Below, piece by piece: positions 54,690 to 64,000 of a DNA stretch of 64,000 nucleotides. How positions within the stretch are numbered: the stretch's first letter is position 1; each line of letters begins with the position of its first letter. The DNA is taken from NCBI RefSeq assembly GCF_018314255.1, contig NZ_CP073066.1, positions 372,001 through 436,000 on the forward strand, read 5' to 3'. A program made the translations under genes and the position numbers. The DNA comes from Lentilactobacillus buchneri. GTDB lineage: Bacteria; Bacillota; Bacilli; Lactobacillales; Lactobacillaceae. The notes under the pieces are model-generated. The model did no database searches and was not told the origin of the DNA. It saw nothing but the letters and a program-made list of their open reading frames with translations.

Positions 54690-55721
54690 CTATTTAATGC
54701 GGTTATCGGGATCATCAACTTTATCTGGTTTGACTAATAAAGCACAGGCCCCAGCAGCCATTCCAAAGTAATACGTTAAAATTCTCCAAATAATCATTGC
54801 CAATACCAATTTGCTGTTACTCGAAATAAAGCTATGGAAAAGTGATTCAAAACTGAATTCGGCACCACCAGAACCACCAGGAATTGGGAACAACGAAATA
54901 ATCATCACAATCATGATGTGTAAACTGGTAACCATAATCACGTTGATACCCGTATAGCCGAGCGATAGCATAATGAAATATGGGATGAGGTAATAAAAAA
55001 GAAGTTGAAAAAATGTGAGAACAACGATTTTTAATAATAGCTTGGGTTGACGCCCAATTCTGACGCTTTCCTCAAACAAATTATCAATTTTGGAATACAT
55101 CGTTTCACGCATTGAATAAAATTTCTCGTCCTTGATGAACCATTTGACAGGATGAAAAAGTAATTTTGAAAGTTTCTTGGTAAACGACGGCCAATACATT
55201 ATCAACAGTAAGCCAACGATGACAAATAAATGAATTAAAAAGCCAAATAAAACAAACAGCGCCAAAAAGTGCAATTTGGTTGCAACAAAATGGAATCCAA
55301 TGACCAAGCTGATAAAAAAGTTGATCACAATCATTCCTTGATACACCACAAACTTCATCAACAGAGCGGAGCTTGCCCGACCGCCATCAATCCCAGTCTG
55401 CAGCATGACAAACAACTGTCCGGGTTGGCCCCCAGATGAAAACGGGGTAATCCCATTAAATAGCTGTTCAACCAGCGGAACCCGCAGAGCATCCTTAAAC
55501 GTGAAGTGTTCAACGCGATTGGACACCAAGACTTTTGTAATTACGCCCTCAATTAATAAATAGGCACAGATGCAAAGAAAGGCGACTAAAATCCACCAAG
55601 GATTCAGGGTGAACAGGTCATGGATCAGCACACTCAATTTAACGTCCCTCAAAGAGTATGCAATAATTGCAATCCCAATTATCACCATCGTAAAGAGGGT
55701 AATTTTATTATTTCGTGACAT
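54690..55721 (-). CDS. LafC-like UPF0104/LPG-synthase membrane-domain protein
   Basis: 343 residues with about eight membrane helices and the family motif PFSSGGQPGQLFVML and PIPGGSGGAEFSF. It belongs to the lysylphosphatidylglycerol synthase transmembrane-region family but has no C-terminal synthetase domain. In Listeria the equivalent lafC follows lafAB and affects the LTA glycolipid. Here it starts two bases after the second glycosyltransferase gene. A flippase-like role is an inference. Confidence 0.85.
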   Translation of the reverse strand: MSRNNKITLFTMVIIGIAIIAYSLRDVKLSVLIHDLFTLNPWWILVAFLCICAYLLIEGVITKVLVSNRVEHFTFKDALRVPLVEQLFNGITPFSSGGQPGQLFVMLQTGIDGGRASSALLMKFVVYQGMIVINFFISLVIGFHFVATKLHFLALFVLFGFLIHLFVIVGLLLIMYWPSFTKKLSKLLFHPVKWFIKDEKFYSMRETMYSKIDNLFEESVRIGRQPKLLLKIVVLTFFQLLFYYLIPYFIMLSLGYTGINVIMVTSLHIMIVMIISLFPIPGGSGGAEFSFESLFHSFISSNSKLVLAMIIWRILTYYFGMAAGACALLVKPDKVDDPDNRIK

Positions 55722-55723
55722 TA

Positions 55724-56746
55724 TTAACCTTCCTTAGATTGTTGATTATAAAAATCATACCAAACTTTGGCGAGATGATCTTCAGAATAGCGTTCACTGG
55801 CAATCGTCGTTTCATGCTGTAAAGCCGCCAATTTGTTAGGATTCAATAACAGTTGGTGCAGCTGTTCATTCATCTGTTTTTCATCAGCAGCAGGAAGATA
55901 ATAACCGCTGATGATCGACTTGTATAAGTCAAGATCTCGAAGCATCACCGGGGTATTAGTTGAAAACGCTTCAAGAACCGACATCGGAAACAATTCATTA
56001 TAGGACGGAAGGAGAAATAAATCCGCCATATTATAATATTGAACCATCTTGGCGCGGTCAATAATTCCTGGAAACGATAAATTACTTGGGGGATCCTTGA
56101 CGATTTTTTCCAAATCAGCATAACCCTCGGTAATTTTGCCAAACGAAAAACCACCCGTCCAAATAAATTGGATCGTCGGGTTTTGCTTGGCCAGCTTCAC
56201 GAAATCCAACACCCCTTTACGAGTTTGAATTTGGCCGCTGCCTAAAATGGTGAATCGTTTTGGATCGTATCCATGCTTGACTCTTAGGGCTTGTTTTTGT
56301 TGGTCATCAACATCATAGAATTCGGCTTTGCTGACGAAATTAGGAATATAAGTAATCCGTTCCTTGTTAATTCCGTAGCGTTCCAGCTTGGGAATAAACG
56401 ATGGGTTAACCACGACAATGTGGTCCATCCGCTTATAAAAGGCAATTACATACTTATAAAAAATCGCCTTAAACGGCTGGGGGATTTTAATGCTGCCTTC
56501 CAAGGTTTCCGGCAGGAAATGGACATAGCCGATTTTTCGCCCTCTTCGCCTCGAAAATGTCGAGAGGTAGAAACTGGGATTAATTGTATGGTAATGAGTA
56601 ATATCCGCAGGTGCATAGCTATTAATGGTGATTTTAAAATCATTAGGAAAGTGGTCCTTGAGCATTCTCACCAGTTCCACATAGGCACTGCCGACGCCTT
56701 GACCCTTGACCTTATCCGCGGTTGAAAACATATTAATCCTTAACAT
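55724..56746 (-). CDS. GT4 glycosyltransferase (LafB-like)
   Basis: 340 residues, GT-B fold. FVSKAEFYDVDD and LGSGQIQTRKGVLDFVKLAK sit in the nucleotide-sugar domain, with the E-x7-E region in LPSYNELFPMSVLEAFS. In the laf pathway the second enzyme adds galactose to glucosyl-diacylglycerol. Assigned by order with the lafA-like gene upstream. Sugar specificity is inferred. Confidence 0.85.
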   Translation of the reverse strand: MLRINMFSTADKVKGQGVGSAYVELVRMLKDHFPNDFKITINSYAPADITHYHTINPSFYLSTFSRRRGRKIGYVHFLPETLEGSIKIPQPFKAIFYKYVIAFYKRMDHIVVVNPSFIPKLERYGINKERITYIPNFVSKAEFYDVDDQQKQALRVKHGYDPKRFTILGSGQIQTRKGVLDFVKLAKQNPTIQFIWTGGFSFGKITEGYADLEKIVKDPPSNLSFPGIIDRAKMVQYYNMADLFLLPSYNELFPMSVLEAFSTNTPVMLRDLDLYKSIISGYYLPAADEKQMNEQLHQLLLNPNKLAALQHETTIASERYSEDHLAKVWYDFYNQQSKEG

Positions 56747-56766
56747 ACAAACTCCTCACAAAATAT

Positions 56767-57951
56767 TTAGTCGATATTAGTAGTGGCATTATCTTGTAAT
56801 TCTTGGGCCACCGCTACTGAATGATAAAAGTTAATCACCCGTTTGCCAAAGGTTTCTGCAGAAATCGCAGTCAGTTTCTTTTTCAAGATTTGTTTGGCTT
56901 TGGGTGTCTGGGTATTAACCTCGTGCTTTAAATAATGAGTCACAATCCCAACAAATTCATCGTCGTGCTCAAATGTCTGCCCCAAAGTTTCGGAGCTCAA
57001 CAACCCATTGGTATAATCACTGGCCGAAACGACTACTGGAAGTCCGGCAGCCATTGCTTCAATGTAGGTCAGTCCTTGAGATTCTGATTTAGAGGTGGAA
57101 ACAAAGACGTCGCATGCCCGATAGAAAGCATTGACGTGATCGTTGGCAACTTCACCGGTAAGGATAACATGATCATCCAGCTGCAGCGCATGCACCTGAC
57201 TCATCAAATCATCCTTGGCAGGACCGTCACCCACAATCATTAAGATGGCGTTTGGAACCTCCGTCAAAATTTTTGGCAGATAGTCAATCACCTCTGAGAT
57301 GTTTTTTTCGTATGCCAAACGGCTAATCGAAAGCATCAGAGGCGTATCCGGAGAAATATGATACTCTTTGCGAATGTCGGTCTTGATTTCTTCAGCGTAC
57401 ATATCAACGTCGATTCCGGTTGGAATAATCCGAATCTCGCTTTTAACGCCATAATCTGTCAATTTGTCCAATACACGATCACTGGGGGCAATCACACCTG
57501 ACAGGTGGTAGCAAAAAGCCAACGTCCCTTCTTTAACGTGGACGGGTTTGAGCAACTTGCCATTAGCCACATAGTGCAAATAATCTTCATACATTGTGTG
57601 ATAAGTATGCACACAAGGAATATTCAGGTTTTTGGCGACAAATTTGCCGATCATTCCCATCGAAAACTCGGTTTGCGTATGAACAATATCCAAGTTGAGT
57701 TCTTTGGCAATTTCGTAAGCTTGAAATAATCCGCGGACCGCAATCCGCCGATCCGTAAATGAGATAAAGGGGATACTTGAGAAACGGAAAATATTCTGCT
57801 CGTAGGTGTCCTTATCGACGTGCGGATCTGTTGTGGTGAAAATATAGACCTGGTTACCCTGTCTCTCCAATTCATTTTTGAGAGTCTTAATCGAGGTCGC
57901 AACACCGCTCACCTGCGGAAAATATGTATCCGTAAAAATCCCAACATTCAC
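56767..57951 (-). CDS. GT4 glycosyltransferase (LafA-like diacylglycerol glucosyltransferase)
   Basis: 394 residues from the GTG eight bases after AAAGGGG, giving the typical opening MNVGIFTDTYFPQVSGVATSI. The acceptor motif HTQTEFSMG, RIIPTGID and SKSESQGLTYIEAMAAGLPVV fit 1,2-diacylglycerol 3-glucosyltransferases, which make the glycolipid anchor of LTA at the inner membrane face. First gene of a four-gene transcript ending with ltaS. Confidence 0.87.
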   Translation of the reverse strand: MNVGIFTDTYFPQVSGVATSIKTLKNELERQGNQVYIFTTTDPHVDKDTYEQNIFRFSSIPFISFTDRRIAVRGLFQAYEIAKELNLDIVHTQTEFSMGMIGKFVAKNLNIPCVHTYHTMYEDYLHYVANGKLLKPVHVKEGTLAFCYHLSGVIAPSDRVLDKLTDYGVKSEIRIIPTGIDVDMYAEEIKTDIRKEYHISPDTPLMLSISRLAYEKNISEVIDYLPKILTEVPNAILMIVGDGPAKDDLMSQVHALQLDDHVILTGEVANDHVNAFYRACDVFVSTSKSESQGLTYIEAMAAGLPVVVSASDYTNGLLSSETLGQTFEHDDEFVGIVTHYLKHEVNTQTPKAKQILKKKLTAISAETFGKRVINFYHSVAVAQELQDNATTNID

Positions 57952-58049
57952 GGCTGACACCCCTTTCTAATAAAAATCGATTAATTATGCTCGTGAAATG
58001 TGCCGTCAGGCCGTTACCCGGTGTGACGCATAGTCTCACAATCATTGTA

Positions 58050-58078
58050 ATTATATTGGTTTAGTTCTGCTATTGCAA
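58050..58078 (-). promoter_or_regulatory. laf-ltaS operon promoter
   Basis: TTGCAA, 17 bases, TATAAT on the minus strand, about 95 bases before the first glycosyltransferase. Confidence 0.75.
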
Positions 58079-58094
58079 ACCACCCGAATAAAAA

Positions 58095-58139
58095 GAACAA
58101 GCCGAAAACGGACGGTTTAACGCCATTAACAGCTTGTTC
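58095..58139 (-). terminator. ptsHI terminator
   Basis: GAACAAGC pairs with GCTTGTTC around a loop that itself contains complementary blocks, then a T-run on the minus strand. Confidence 0.8.
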
Positions 58140-58157
58140 TTTAAGTTATTTATAAAT

Positions 58158-59882
58158 CTATTGGACGTTATTAGTGGCCTGGTGAACAAAGGCAGTGACT
58201 TCTTCACTGGTGCTGGCCATGGTAACCGCCTTGTTGGCAAGGGTGACCATCTCTCTTGAATCGAGCCGTTTGATTAACGCCCGGGACTTGAGAATTGAAG
58301 AAGCGCTCATTGAAAATTCGTTGAGCCCCATTCCAACCAAAATAGGAATAGCGGTCTGATCGCCAGCCATCTCACCGCACATATAGGCAGGAAGATTATT
58401 ATCATGACAAGCATCGATAATATGCTTGATCATTCGTAAAACGGCCGGATTATAAGGCTGGTAAAGATATGAAACCATCCGGTTGCCACGATCGGCGGCC
58501 ATGATGTATTGGATTAAATCATTCGTCCCAATACTCATGAAATCAACCTCAGTGGCAAATTGGTCAGCCAGAATGGCCGCGGCCGGAACTTCAACCATAA
58601 TCCCAATCTTAACCGGTTTTACCCGAACCTTTTCCCGAATCAATTTGATCCGTTCCTGATTGAAAATATTCTTAGCTTTTTTCAGTTCATTAATGGTCGT
58701 AATCATTGGAAACATCACTGACAGATTTCCAAACGAAGAAGCCCGCAGCAGTGCGCGGACCTGGGTGCGGAAAATATCCGGCTTATCCAGGCTCATCCGA
58801 ATTGCCCGGTAGCCCAAAAATGGATTGGCCTCCTTTGGAACATCCAAATACGGTAAATCCTTGTCACCACCGATATCAGCAGTCCGAATGATCACCGGCT
58901 TTTTGCCCATCTTTTGAAGCACCGTCTTGTAAACATTGAACTGCTCATCTTCAGTAGGCAGGTGATTAGAGTCCATATATAAAAATTCAGTTCGAAACAA
59001 GCCGATTCCCTCGGCACCATTTTCAATAGCGCCGTCCAAGTCGTCCAAAGTGCCAATATTAGCAGCAATGATTGGATGCTTACCGTCAGAAGAACTGGTC
59101 ATTTGATGTTTGAAATCAGCCAACTTGCTCTTGCGTTGACGATAGTCAGCCTGCTTTTGAGTATATTCGTCTGTTTGGGCTTCAGTCGGATTAACGATGA
59201 CGTTCCCAGTTGATCCGTCAACAATGACCGTATCGCCGTTCTTGATATCTGCCAGCCGGCCCTTGAACCCCACGACTGCAGGAATCTCCAATGAACGCGA
59301 CATTATGGCCGAATGAGAAGTTCGTCCACCCATATCGGACACGATTCCCAACACATAACTCGGCACGAATTGAGCTGTATCGCTGGGAGTTAAGTCGTGG
59401 GCAATGATAATGACCTTGTGGTGAATCAAGGCCGGATCAACCAGCGGTACTCGCAGCAGGTGACTTAAAACCCGCTTGGTAACATCACGAATATCGCTTG
59501 AACGTTGGCGAATATATTCGTTATCCGTCATTGAATTAAAGATTTTGATGTAGCCGTCCGTGACTTTGGTTAAAGCATATTCGGCATTCACCTTCTCTTT
59601 TTCAATCGTTGACTTGATCCGATTGAGTAATTCAGGATCAGACAAAATTGCACCATGAGCTTTAAAGACCTCAGCTTCACTGCTGCCGAGGTCTTCAAGT
59701 GTTCGTTGTTGAATTGTTAAAAGCTCGTCTTTTGAGACATCAATCGCAGCATAAAGCCGCTTAATTTCATCAGAGGCATCAGTAATGCTCCGCTTTTTAA
59801 AGCTTAAATCAGGTTCAGTTAACCGAAATGCAGATGCAATGGCAATTCCATCACTTGCGGCAATCCCCTTAAACTCTTTCAT
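58158..59882 (-). CDS. ptsI: PTS enzyme I
   Basis: 574 residues. The phosphohistidine motif GGRTSHSAIMSRSLEIPAV lies near residue 190, followed by the PEP-binding TIM barrel (GIGLFRTEFLYM, SIGTNDLIQYIMAADR, with the active Cys in PAYMCGEMAGD). It takes phosphate from PEP to HPr for sugar uptake and catabolite control. It starts four bases after the ptsH stop. Confidence 0.98.
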   Translation of the reverse strand: MKEFKGIAASDGIAIASAFRLTEPDLSFKKRSITDASDEIKRLYAAIDVSKDELLTIQQRTLEDLGSSEAEVFKAHGAILSDPELLNRIKSTIEKEKVNAEYALTKVTDGYIKIFNSMTDNEYIRQRSSDIRDVTKRVLSHLLRVPLVDPALIHHKVIIIAHDLTPSDTAQFVPSYVLGIVSDMGGRTSHSAIMSRSLEIPAVVGFKGRLADIKNGDTVIVDGSTGNVIVNPTEAQTDEYTQKQADYRQRKSKLADFKHQMTSSSDGKHPIIAANIGTLDDLDGAIENGAEGIGLFRTEFLYMDSNHLPTEDEQFNVYKTVLQKMGKKPVIIRTADIGGDKDLPYLDVPKEANPFLGYRAIRMSLDKPDIFRTQVRALLRASSFGNLSVMFPMITTINELKKAKNIFNQERIKLIREKVRVKPVKIGIMVEVPAAAILADQFATEVDFMSIGTNDLIQYIMAADRGNRMVSYLYQPYNPAVLRMIKHIIDACHDNNLPAYMCGEMAGDQTAIPILVGMGLNEFSMSASSILKSRALIKRLDSREMVTLANKAVTMASTSEEVTAFVHQATNNVQ

Positions 59883-59886
59883 GAAA

Positions 59887-60153
59887 TTATTCAGTCAGTC
59901 CTTCTGCTTTCATCGTTTCGCTAATTGCATCAATGGCTTCTTTTTCGTCATCGCCGTCAGCAGTAATCGTAACAGCTGCACTTTGACCAACTCCGAGTGA
60001 CATCACACCCATAATTGACTTCAAGTTAACTGACTTTTCTTGGTATTCAAGGGTGATATCTGAGTTGAACTTGCTGGCAGTTTGAACCAACAAAGTAGCT
60101 GGACGAGCATGAATTCCTGTTTCTGCGATGATATTAAATTGACGTTTTTCCAT
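59887..60153 (-). CDS. ptsH: Phosphocarrier protein HPr
   Basis: 88 residues. His15 in GIHARPAT is the site phosphorylated by enzyme I, and Ser46 in [11 protein letters not shown] is the HPr kinase site used with CcpA at cre sites such as the one proposed near cydA. ATG follows AGAGGAG. Confidence 0.98.
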   Translation of the reverse strand: MEKRQFNIIAETGIHARPATLLVQTASKFNSDITLEYQEKSVNLKSIMGVMSLGVGQSAAVTITADGDDEKEAIDAISETMKAEGLTE

Positions 60154-60231
60154 TATTAATCAATCTCCTCTGATAAGATTATAAATTTTGAAGATGATGC
60201 TCAAAATTTAAATTTGTTCTTTACTTAATTA

Positions 60232-60260
60232 AGAATAGCAATATATAAGGGAAAATACAA
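60232..60260 (-). promoter_or_regulatory. ptsHI promoter
   Basis: TTGTAT, 17 bases, TATTCT about 80 bases before ptsH. Confidence 0.6.
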
Positions 60261-60267
60261 GTTTAAA

Positions 60268-60281
60268 CTTAACCGCTTACA
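60268..60281 (-). promoter_or_regulatory. cre-like site upstream of ptsHI
   Basis: TGTAAGCGGTTAAG matches 12 of 14 positions of the cre pattern TGWNANCGNTNWCA, failing at the last CA. It adjoins the -35 box. Confidence 0.35.
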
Positions 60282-60287
60282 GGGTTT

Positions 60288-60497
60288 TTAAGAACTTTTT
60301 TGCTTGTCGTCTCTCTCATAAACATAGGTAATCACACCGCCTTCGGTCGCGGACCCAACCACCCGCTTTCGATGGTCAAAGTTCATGTATGCGGTCTGAA
60401 AGGCCATGAATGATTCCGGCTTGACTTCGATTTTTTCAATCTCACCTGATTCCAACTTTTCTAACAACTGATTGTAGTCTTGATTCTCTTCTGCCAC
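60288..60497 (-). CDS. Small conserved-looking protein of unknown function
   Basis: 69 residues starting at GTG ten bases after AAAGGAG. Soluble and charged, with an acidic helical N-terminus (LLEKLESGEIEKIEVKPESF) and a basic middle (DHRKRVVG). No family was recognised. It lies between ptsHI and the divergent clpE. Confidence 0.6.
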   Translation of the reverse strand: MAEENQDYNQLLEKLESGEIEKIEVKPESFMAFQTAYMNFDHRKRVVGSATEGGVITYVYERDDKQKSS

Positions 60498-60537
60498 AAC
60501 GTCTCATCTCCTTTCAATTTAAGTGAAGTTCAATTAC

Positions 60538-60565
60538 TTGATTACATATAATCATGTTGTATAAT
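60538..60565 (+). promoter_or_regulatory. clpE promoter
   Basis: TTGATT, 16 bases, TATAAT, directly followed by the CtsR-type operator. Confidence 0.75.
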
Positions 60566-60573
60566 AATTTCAA

Positions 60574-60591
60574 AGGTCAAAGTTGGTCAGT
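60574..60591 (+). promoter_or_regulatory. CtsR operator
   Basis: AGGTCAAAGTTGGTCAGT contains the direct heptad repeat GGTCAAA-NNN-GGTCA of CtsR boxes, just after the -10 box. It suggests heat-shock control of clpE. Confidence 0.75.
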
Positions 60592-60646
60592 GATTAACAG
60601 ATCCTCCTTGTCCTTTTATTTCTATATTAAAGGAGGAAAGCAATTA

Positions 60647-62908
60647 ATGCTATGTCAAAATTGCCATAAGAACCCAGCAACGATTCATTTGTACACTAAT
60701 GTGAATGGGCAAAAGCAAACTATTAACCTTTGCCAAAATTGCTATCAACTCCTATCCAATCAACAACGTAATACAGGAGGTGCTCAAAATATGGCTCAAG
60801 ATCCATTTGGTTTTGGTGGATTAGATGACATTTTCCGTGCAATGCAAGGCGGAAACGTTGATCCAACCAATGGTCAACAAGTGCCACCAACCCAACCAAT
60901 GGGACCCAACAATGGCGGCCCCAACCGACCAAGAACCGGCGGAGCGGGCGGAAATTCCCTGCTTGGTCAATACGGAATTAATTTGACCCAGCTTGCCAAA
61001 GACGGCAAAGTTGACCCGGTTATCGGCCGTGACAATGAAATTCAACGGGTAATTGAAATCCTGAACCGCCGGACAAAGAATAACCCCGTCCTTATTGGGG
61101 AAGCCGGTGTTGGTAAAACTGCCGTCGTTGAAGGACTTGCTCAAGAAATTGTTTCCGGCAACGTTCCTTCAAAGCTTCAGAATAAGCAAATTATTCGTCT
61201 TGACGTGGTTTCTTTGGTTCAAGGAACCGGAATCCGTGGTCAATTTGAACAAAGAATGCAGCAGTTAATTAAAGAAGTTCAAGATAATCCCGACATCATC
61301 CTGTTCATTGATGAAATTCATGAAATTGTTGGTGCCGGTAACGCTGAAGGCGGTATGGATGCCGGAAACGTTTTGAAGCCAGCATTGGCTCGAGGCGAGT
61401 TCCAGTTGATCGGTGCCACTACTTTAAAGGAATACCGTGATATCGAAAAGGATTCTGCTTTGGCTCGTCGTTTGCAGCCGGTAACGGTTGATGAACCAAG
61501 TCCTGAGGAATCCATTAAGATTTTGAAGGGTATCCAAAAGCGTTATGAAGATTACCACCACGTTAAGTACACCGATGACGCGATTGAAGCAGCCGTTAAG
61601 CTGTCAGACCGCTACATTCAGGATCGATTCTTACCTGATAAAGCCATCGATTTACTTGATGAGGCCGGATCACGAAAGAATTTGACCATCAATGCCGTTG
61701 ATCCACACACGGTCGATGAAAAAATTCAAAGTGCCGAAAAGCAAAAGCAAGCTGCTTTGAAGAGTGAAGACTACGAAAAAGCCGCTTACTACCGTGATCA
61801 AGTTACCAAGCTTGAAAATGCCAAGAAGAACGGCAGTGTCGACTCGGCAGCAACGCCAAAGGTCACCGCTCAAGACATGGAAAAGATTGTCGAAGAGAAG
61901 ACTGAAATTCCGGTTGGTAAACTTCAAACCAAGGAACAACAACAACTTCGTAATTTGGCCCCTAACCTTGAAAAACACGTTATCGGACAAAATGAAGCAG
62001 TTGAAAAAGTTGCTCGGGCAATTCGTCGTAATCGAGTTGGCTTCAACGGTACCGGCCGACCAATTGGTTCATTCCTGTTTGTCGGACCTACCGGTGTTGG
62101 TAAAACTGAAATGGCTAAGCAGCTGGCCTATGAACTGTTTGGTTCAAAGGATTCGATGATCCGGTTTGACATGTCTGAGTACATGGAGCCGCATTCAGTG
62201 GCTAAGTTGATCGGTTCACCTCCTGGCTACGTTGGGTACGAAGAAGCCGGTCAGTTGACTGAACAGGTTCGTCGTCACCCATACTCCTTGATTTTACTCG
62301 ATGAAGTTGAAAAGGCTCACCCTGATGTTCTTCATATGTTCCTGCAGATTCTTGACGATGGTCGTTTGACTGATAGTCAGGGACGAACAGTTTCATTTAA
62401 GGATACCATCATTATCATGACCAGTAACGCCGGCCAGGGTAATGCGGAAGCCAACGTTGGTTTCGGTGCTGCAGCCAGTGGGAAGACGCATTCAATTATT
62501 GATAAGTTGACCGACTACTTCAAGCCCGAATTGTTGAACCGTTTCGATGACATTGTTGAGTTCCACTCATTATCAAAGGACAACCTGATGAAGATTGTTT
62601 CCTTGATGATTGACGATGTCAACGGTATGCTTAAGCAACAAGGATTGAAGATCAACGTGACTGACAAGGCCACGGCCAAATTGGTTGACTTGGGCTACAA
62701 TCCAGCTATGGGAGCTCGTCCACTTCGAAGAGTTATCCAAGAGCAGATTGAAGACAAGGTTGCCGACTTCTACTTGGATCACGAAAATGCTGCTACATTA
62801 ACAGCTGACGTAGATTCAAAGGGCAACATTGTTATCAAGAGCGACAGTGCGGCTGAAGTAAAAGCTTCAACCAAAGCAAAGCCTGATAGCAAGGATTCAG
62901 ATAAATAA
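60647..62908 (+). CDS. clpE: Clp ATPase ClpE
   Basis: 753 residues from the ATG ten bases after AAAGGAGG. The longer frame starts inside the regulatory region. An N-terminal zinc finger (Cys 3, 6, 29, 32), then two AAA+ modules with Walker [11 protein letters not shown] near residue 151 and [10 protein letters not shown] near residue 480, separated by a short UVR-like coiled region ([18 protein letters not shown]). ClpE unfolds substrates for ClpP and disaggregates proteins in low-GC Gram-positives. Confidence 0.95.
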   Translation: MLCQNCHKNPATIHLYTNVNGQKQTINLCQNCYQLLSNQQRNTGGAQNMAQDPFGFGGLDDIFRAMQGGNVDPTNGQQVPPTQPMGPNNGGPNRPRTGGAGGNSLLGQYGINLTQLAKDGKVDPVIGRDNEIQRVIEILNRRTKNNPVLIGEAGVGKTAVVEGLAQEIVSGNVPSKLQNKQIIRLDVVSLVQGTGIRGQFEQRMQQLIKEVQDNPDIILFIDEIHEIVGAGNAEGGMDAGNVLKPALARGEFQLIGATTLKEYRDIEKDSALARRLQPVTVDEPSPEESIKILKGIQKRYEDYHHVKYTDDAIEAAVKLSDRYIQDRFLPDKAIDLLDEAGSRKNLTINAVDPHTVDEKIQSAEKQKQAALKSEDYEKAAYYRDQVTKLENAKKNGSVDSAATPKVTAQDMEKIVEEKTEIPVGKLQTKEQQQLRNLAPNLEKHVIGQNEAVEKVARAIRRNRVGFNGTGRPIGSFLFVGPTGVGKTEMAKQLAYELFGSKDSMIRFDMSEYMEPHSVAKLIGSPPGYVGYEEAGQLTEQVRRHPYSLILLDEVEKAHPDVLHMFLQILDDGRLTDSQGRTVSFKDTIIIMTSNAGQGNAEANVGFGAAASGKTHSIIDKLTDYFKPELLNRFDDIVEFHSLSKDNLMKIVSLMIDDVNGMLKQQGLKINVTDKATAKLVDLGYNPAMGARPLRRVIQEQIEDKVADFYLDHENAATLTADVDSKGNIVIKSDSAAEVKASTKAKPDSKDSDK

Positions 62909-62922
62909 GCTTGAATTTACAC

Positions 62923-64000
62923 TTTAAGTGCAACACTAATTAAATAAAGAATGGCCCATGGCCAAATTTCTGTAAAATGATGTTTGCGAAAACAATCATG
63001 AAAGGAATTTAGCCATGGATCACTACAAGCATATTACCATAGATGAACGGGAAACTATCTTTTTAATGAGGAATCATGGAAACTCACTTCGTGAGATTGC
63101 CAGCCATATCAAGAAAAGTTACTCAACCATTTCTCGAGAATTAAGCCGTAATTCTACTGGTAAATCCTATTCACCTTCGAAGGCTCAGGAGAAGTACAAA
63201 CAGCGCAAAGGCAACTGTGGCAGAGTCTCTCTTTTGAGTAATCCTCAGGTGTTTGAAGTGGTGAGAGAACACTTCTGCGAAGACCTTTGGTCTCCGGAGG
63301 AAATATCGAATCGCTTGGCAGTCGAAAAGTATCCGGTGCAGATCAGTACCACGACTATTTACCGTGGGATTTTCAATGGCTTATTTGATAATTTGTTTAA
63401 ATCTGGCAGCTCTAGTGCCGTGCGCCATCTAAGGCATCACGGCAAGTCTCGCCACAATAAAGCTTATCAAGAAAAGCGAGGCAAGATTCCAATCCCCAAC
63501 AAGATTCATGATCGTCCGCGAGAAGCTGACAACCGTGTAGAAATTGGTCACTGGGAAGGTGATACCGTGTTAGGCAAAAGCGGAAAGGCTTGTGTCGTTA
63601 CATTGGTTGATCGAAAATCTCGTTACCTGCTTATTGGTAAAGCTGCTAAAAGAACTTCAGAAGCAGTCACGGATACTTTGAGCGACTTAATGAAGCTATG
63701 GCCTGGTAGATCGTTAACGATTACCCCGGATAGGGGTAAAGAGTTTGCCAAAGTTCAATGTTTAACTGATAAGTTTGGTACGCCCTTCTACTTTCCCGAT
63801 CCTCACTCTCCTTGGCAACGAGGAACTAACGAAAATACTAACGGCTTGCTTCGCGAATATTTGCCAAAAGGAACTGACCTTGATTCAATTACTGACCGCC
63901 GGATACAAGCATATGCAGAACAAATGAATAATCGTCCCCGTAAATGTCTCGGATGGAAAACGCCTTATGAAATATTCTTTAATGTAGTGTTGCACTTAAT
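62923..64000 (+). mobile_element. IS30-family insertion sequence (cut by the window edge)
   Basis: The left inverted repeat TTTAAGTGCAACACTA starts at 62923, 15 bases after the clpE stop. Near the window end TAGTGTTGCACTTAA (63985-63999) is its inverted partner. The element is thus almost complete at about 1.08 kb. Target duplications cannot be checked because the right flank is missing. Confidence 0.88.
63015..64000 (+). CDS. IS30-family transposase (3' end not in window)
   Basis: Open from ATG behind AAAGGAATTT to the last base, 328 codons. N-terminal helix-turn-helix (ITIDERETIFLMRNHGN, then LREIASHIKKSYSTISREL), and a DDE core with GHWEGDTVLG, TPDRGKEFAKV and NENTNGLLREYLPKGTDL. The open frame runs through the right inverted repeat, as is common in this family, and the stop is expected just past the edge. 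Confidence 0.93.
   Translation, partial: MDHYKHITIDERETIFLMRNHGNSLREIASHIKKSYSTISRELSRNSTGKSYSPSKAQEKYKQRKGNCGRVSLLSNPQVFEVVREHFCEDLWSPEEISNRLAVEKYPVQISTTTIYRGIFNGLFDNLFKSGSSSAVRHLRHHGKSRHNKAYQEKRGKIPIPNKIHDRPREADNRVEIGHWEGDTVLGKSGKACVVTLVDRKSRYLLIGKAAKRTSEAVTDTLSDLMKLWPGRSLTITPDRGKEFAKVQCLTDKFGTPFYFPDPHSPWQRGTNENTNGLLREYLPKGTDLDSITDRRIQAYAEQMNNRPRKCLGWKTPYEIFFNVVLHL

Overview
The window is a stretch of chromosome from a low-GC Gram-positive bacterium of the family Lactobacillaceae. Gene content fits a heterofermentative group such as Lentilactobacillus, but genus is an inference. Supporting signs are the CTP-sensitive pyrG leader beside rpoE, a trpS T-box, ClpE with a CtsR-type operator, the mevalonate gene mvaA alongside a lone ispE, NEAT-domain proteins, and a cydABCD set without visible haem-synthesis genes. 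Most genes read on the minus strand. Promoters are of the ordinary sigma-A type.

Layout. 1-3.5 kb: an MMPL/RND-type exporter with a convergent TetR regulator. 3.6-9.8 kb: pyrG with an attenuator leader, rpoE and a DUF1934 gene on the minus strand, then lipL, an HD phosphohydrolase and a HAD phosphatase on the plus strand. 9.8-21 kb: a dense housekeeping run on the minus strand (DUF3899, prs, glmU, purR, a zinc-type ABC transporter under a Zur-like operator, ispE, veg, rsmA, rnmV, tatD family, metG). 21-30.8 kb: DUF72, sirtuin, an HExxH-containing protein of unknown function, mvaA, ppx/gppA, T-box-trpS and a D-2-hydroxyacid dehydrogenase, then plus-strand helD. 31-32.3 kb: a flavoprotein disulfide reductase gene broken by one in-frame stop.

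32.5-46.7 kb is the most coherent functional block: a long-chain polyprenyl diphosphate synthase (likely quinone side chain), cydDC and cydAB (cytochrome bd oxidase and its assembly exporter), an NDH-2 with a DoxX-like membrane tail, and an Isd-like haem uptake operon (wall-anchored NEAT protein, membrane-anchored NEAT protein, IsdE-like binding protein, FecCD-type permease, ATPase). Together these give NADH to quinone to oxygen electron transport plus a way to scavenge the haem the oxidase needs. The cydA-ndh intergenic region carries a near-consensus cre site. Between cydC and the prenyl synthase gene lie two tandem 127-bp copies of a hairpin unit whose stem shows a compensatory base-pair change.

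47.1-52.5 kb: a complete rRNA operon on the minus strand (two strong promoters, 16S, a spacer without tRNA genes, 23S, 5S, terminator, tRNA-Thr). 52.6-58.1 kb: lafA-lafB-lafC-like genes and ltaS for the lipoteichoic acid glycolipid anchor and polymer. 58.1-60.3 kb: ptsHI. 60.5-62.9 kb: clpE. From about 62.9 kb to the window edge: an IS30-family insertion sequence cut off within or close to its right inverted repeat.
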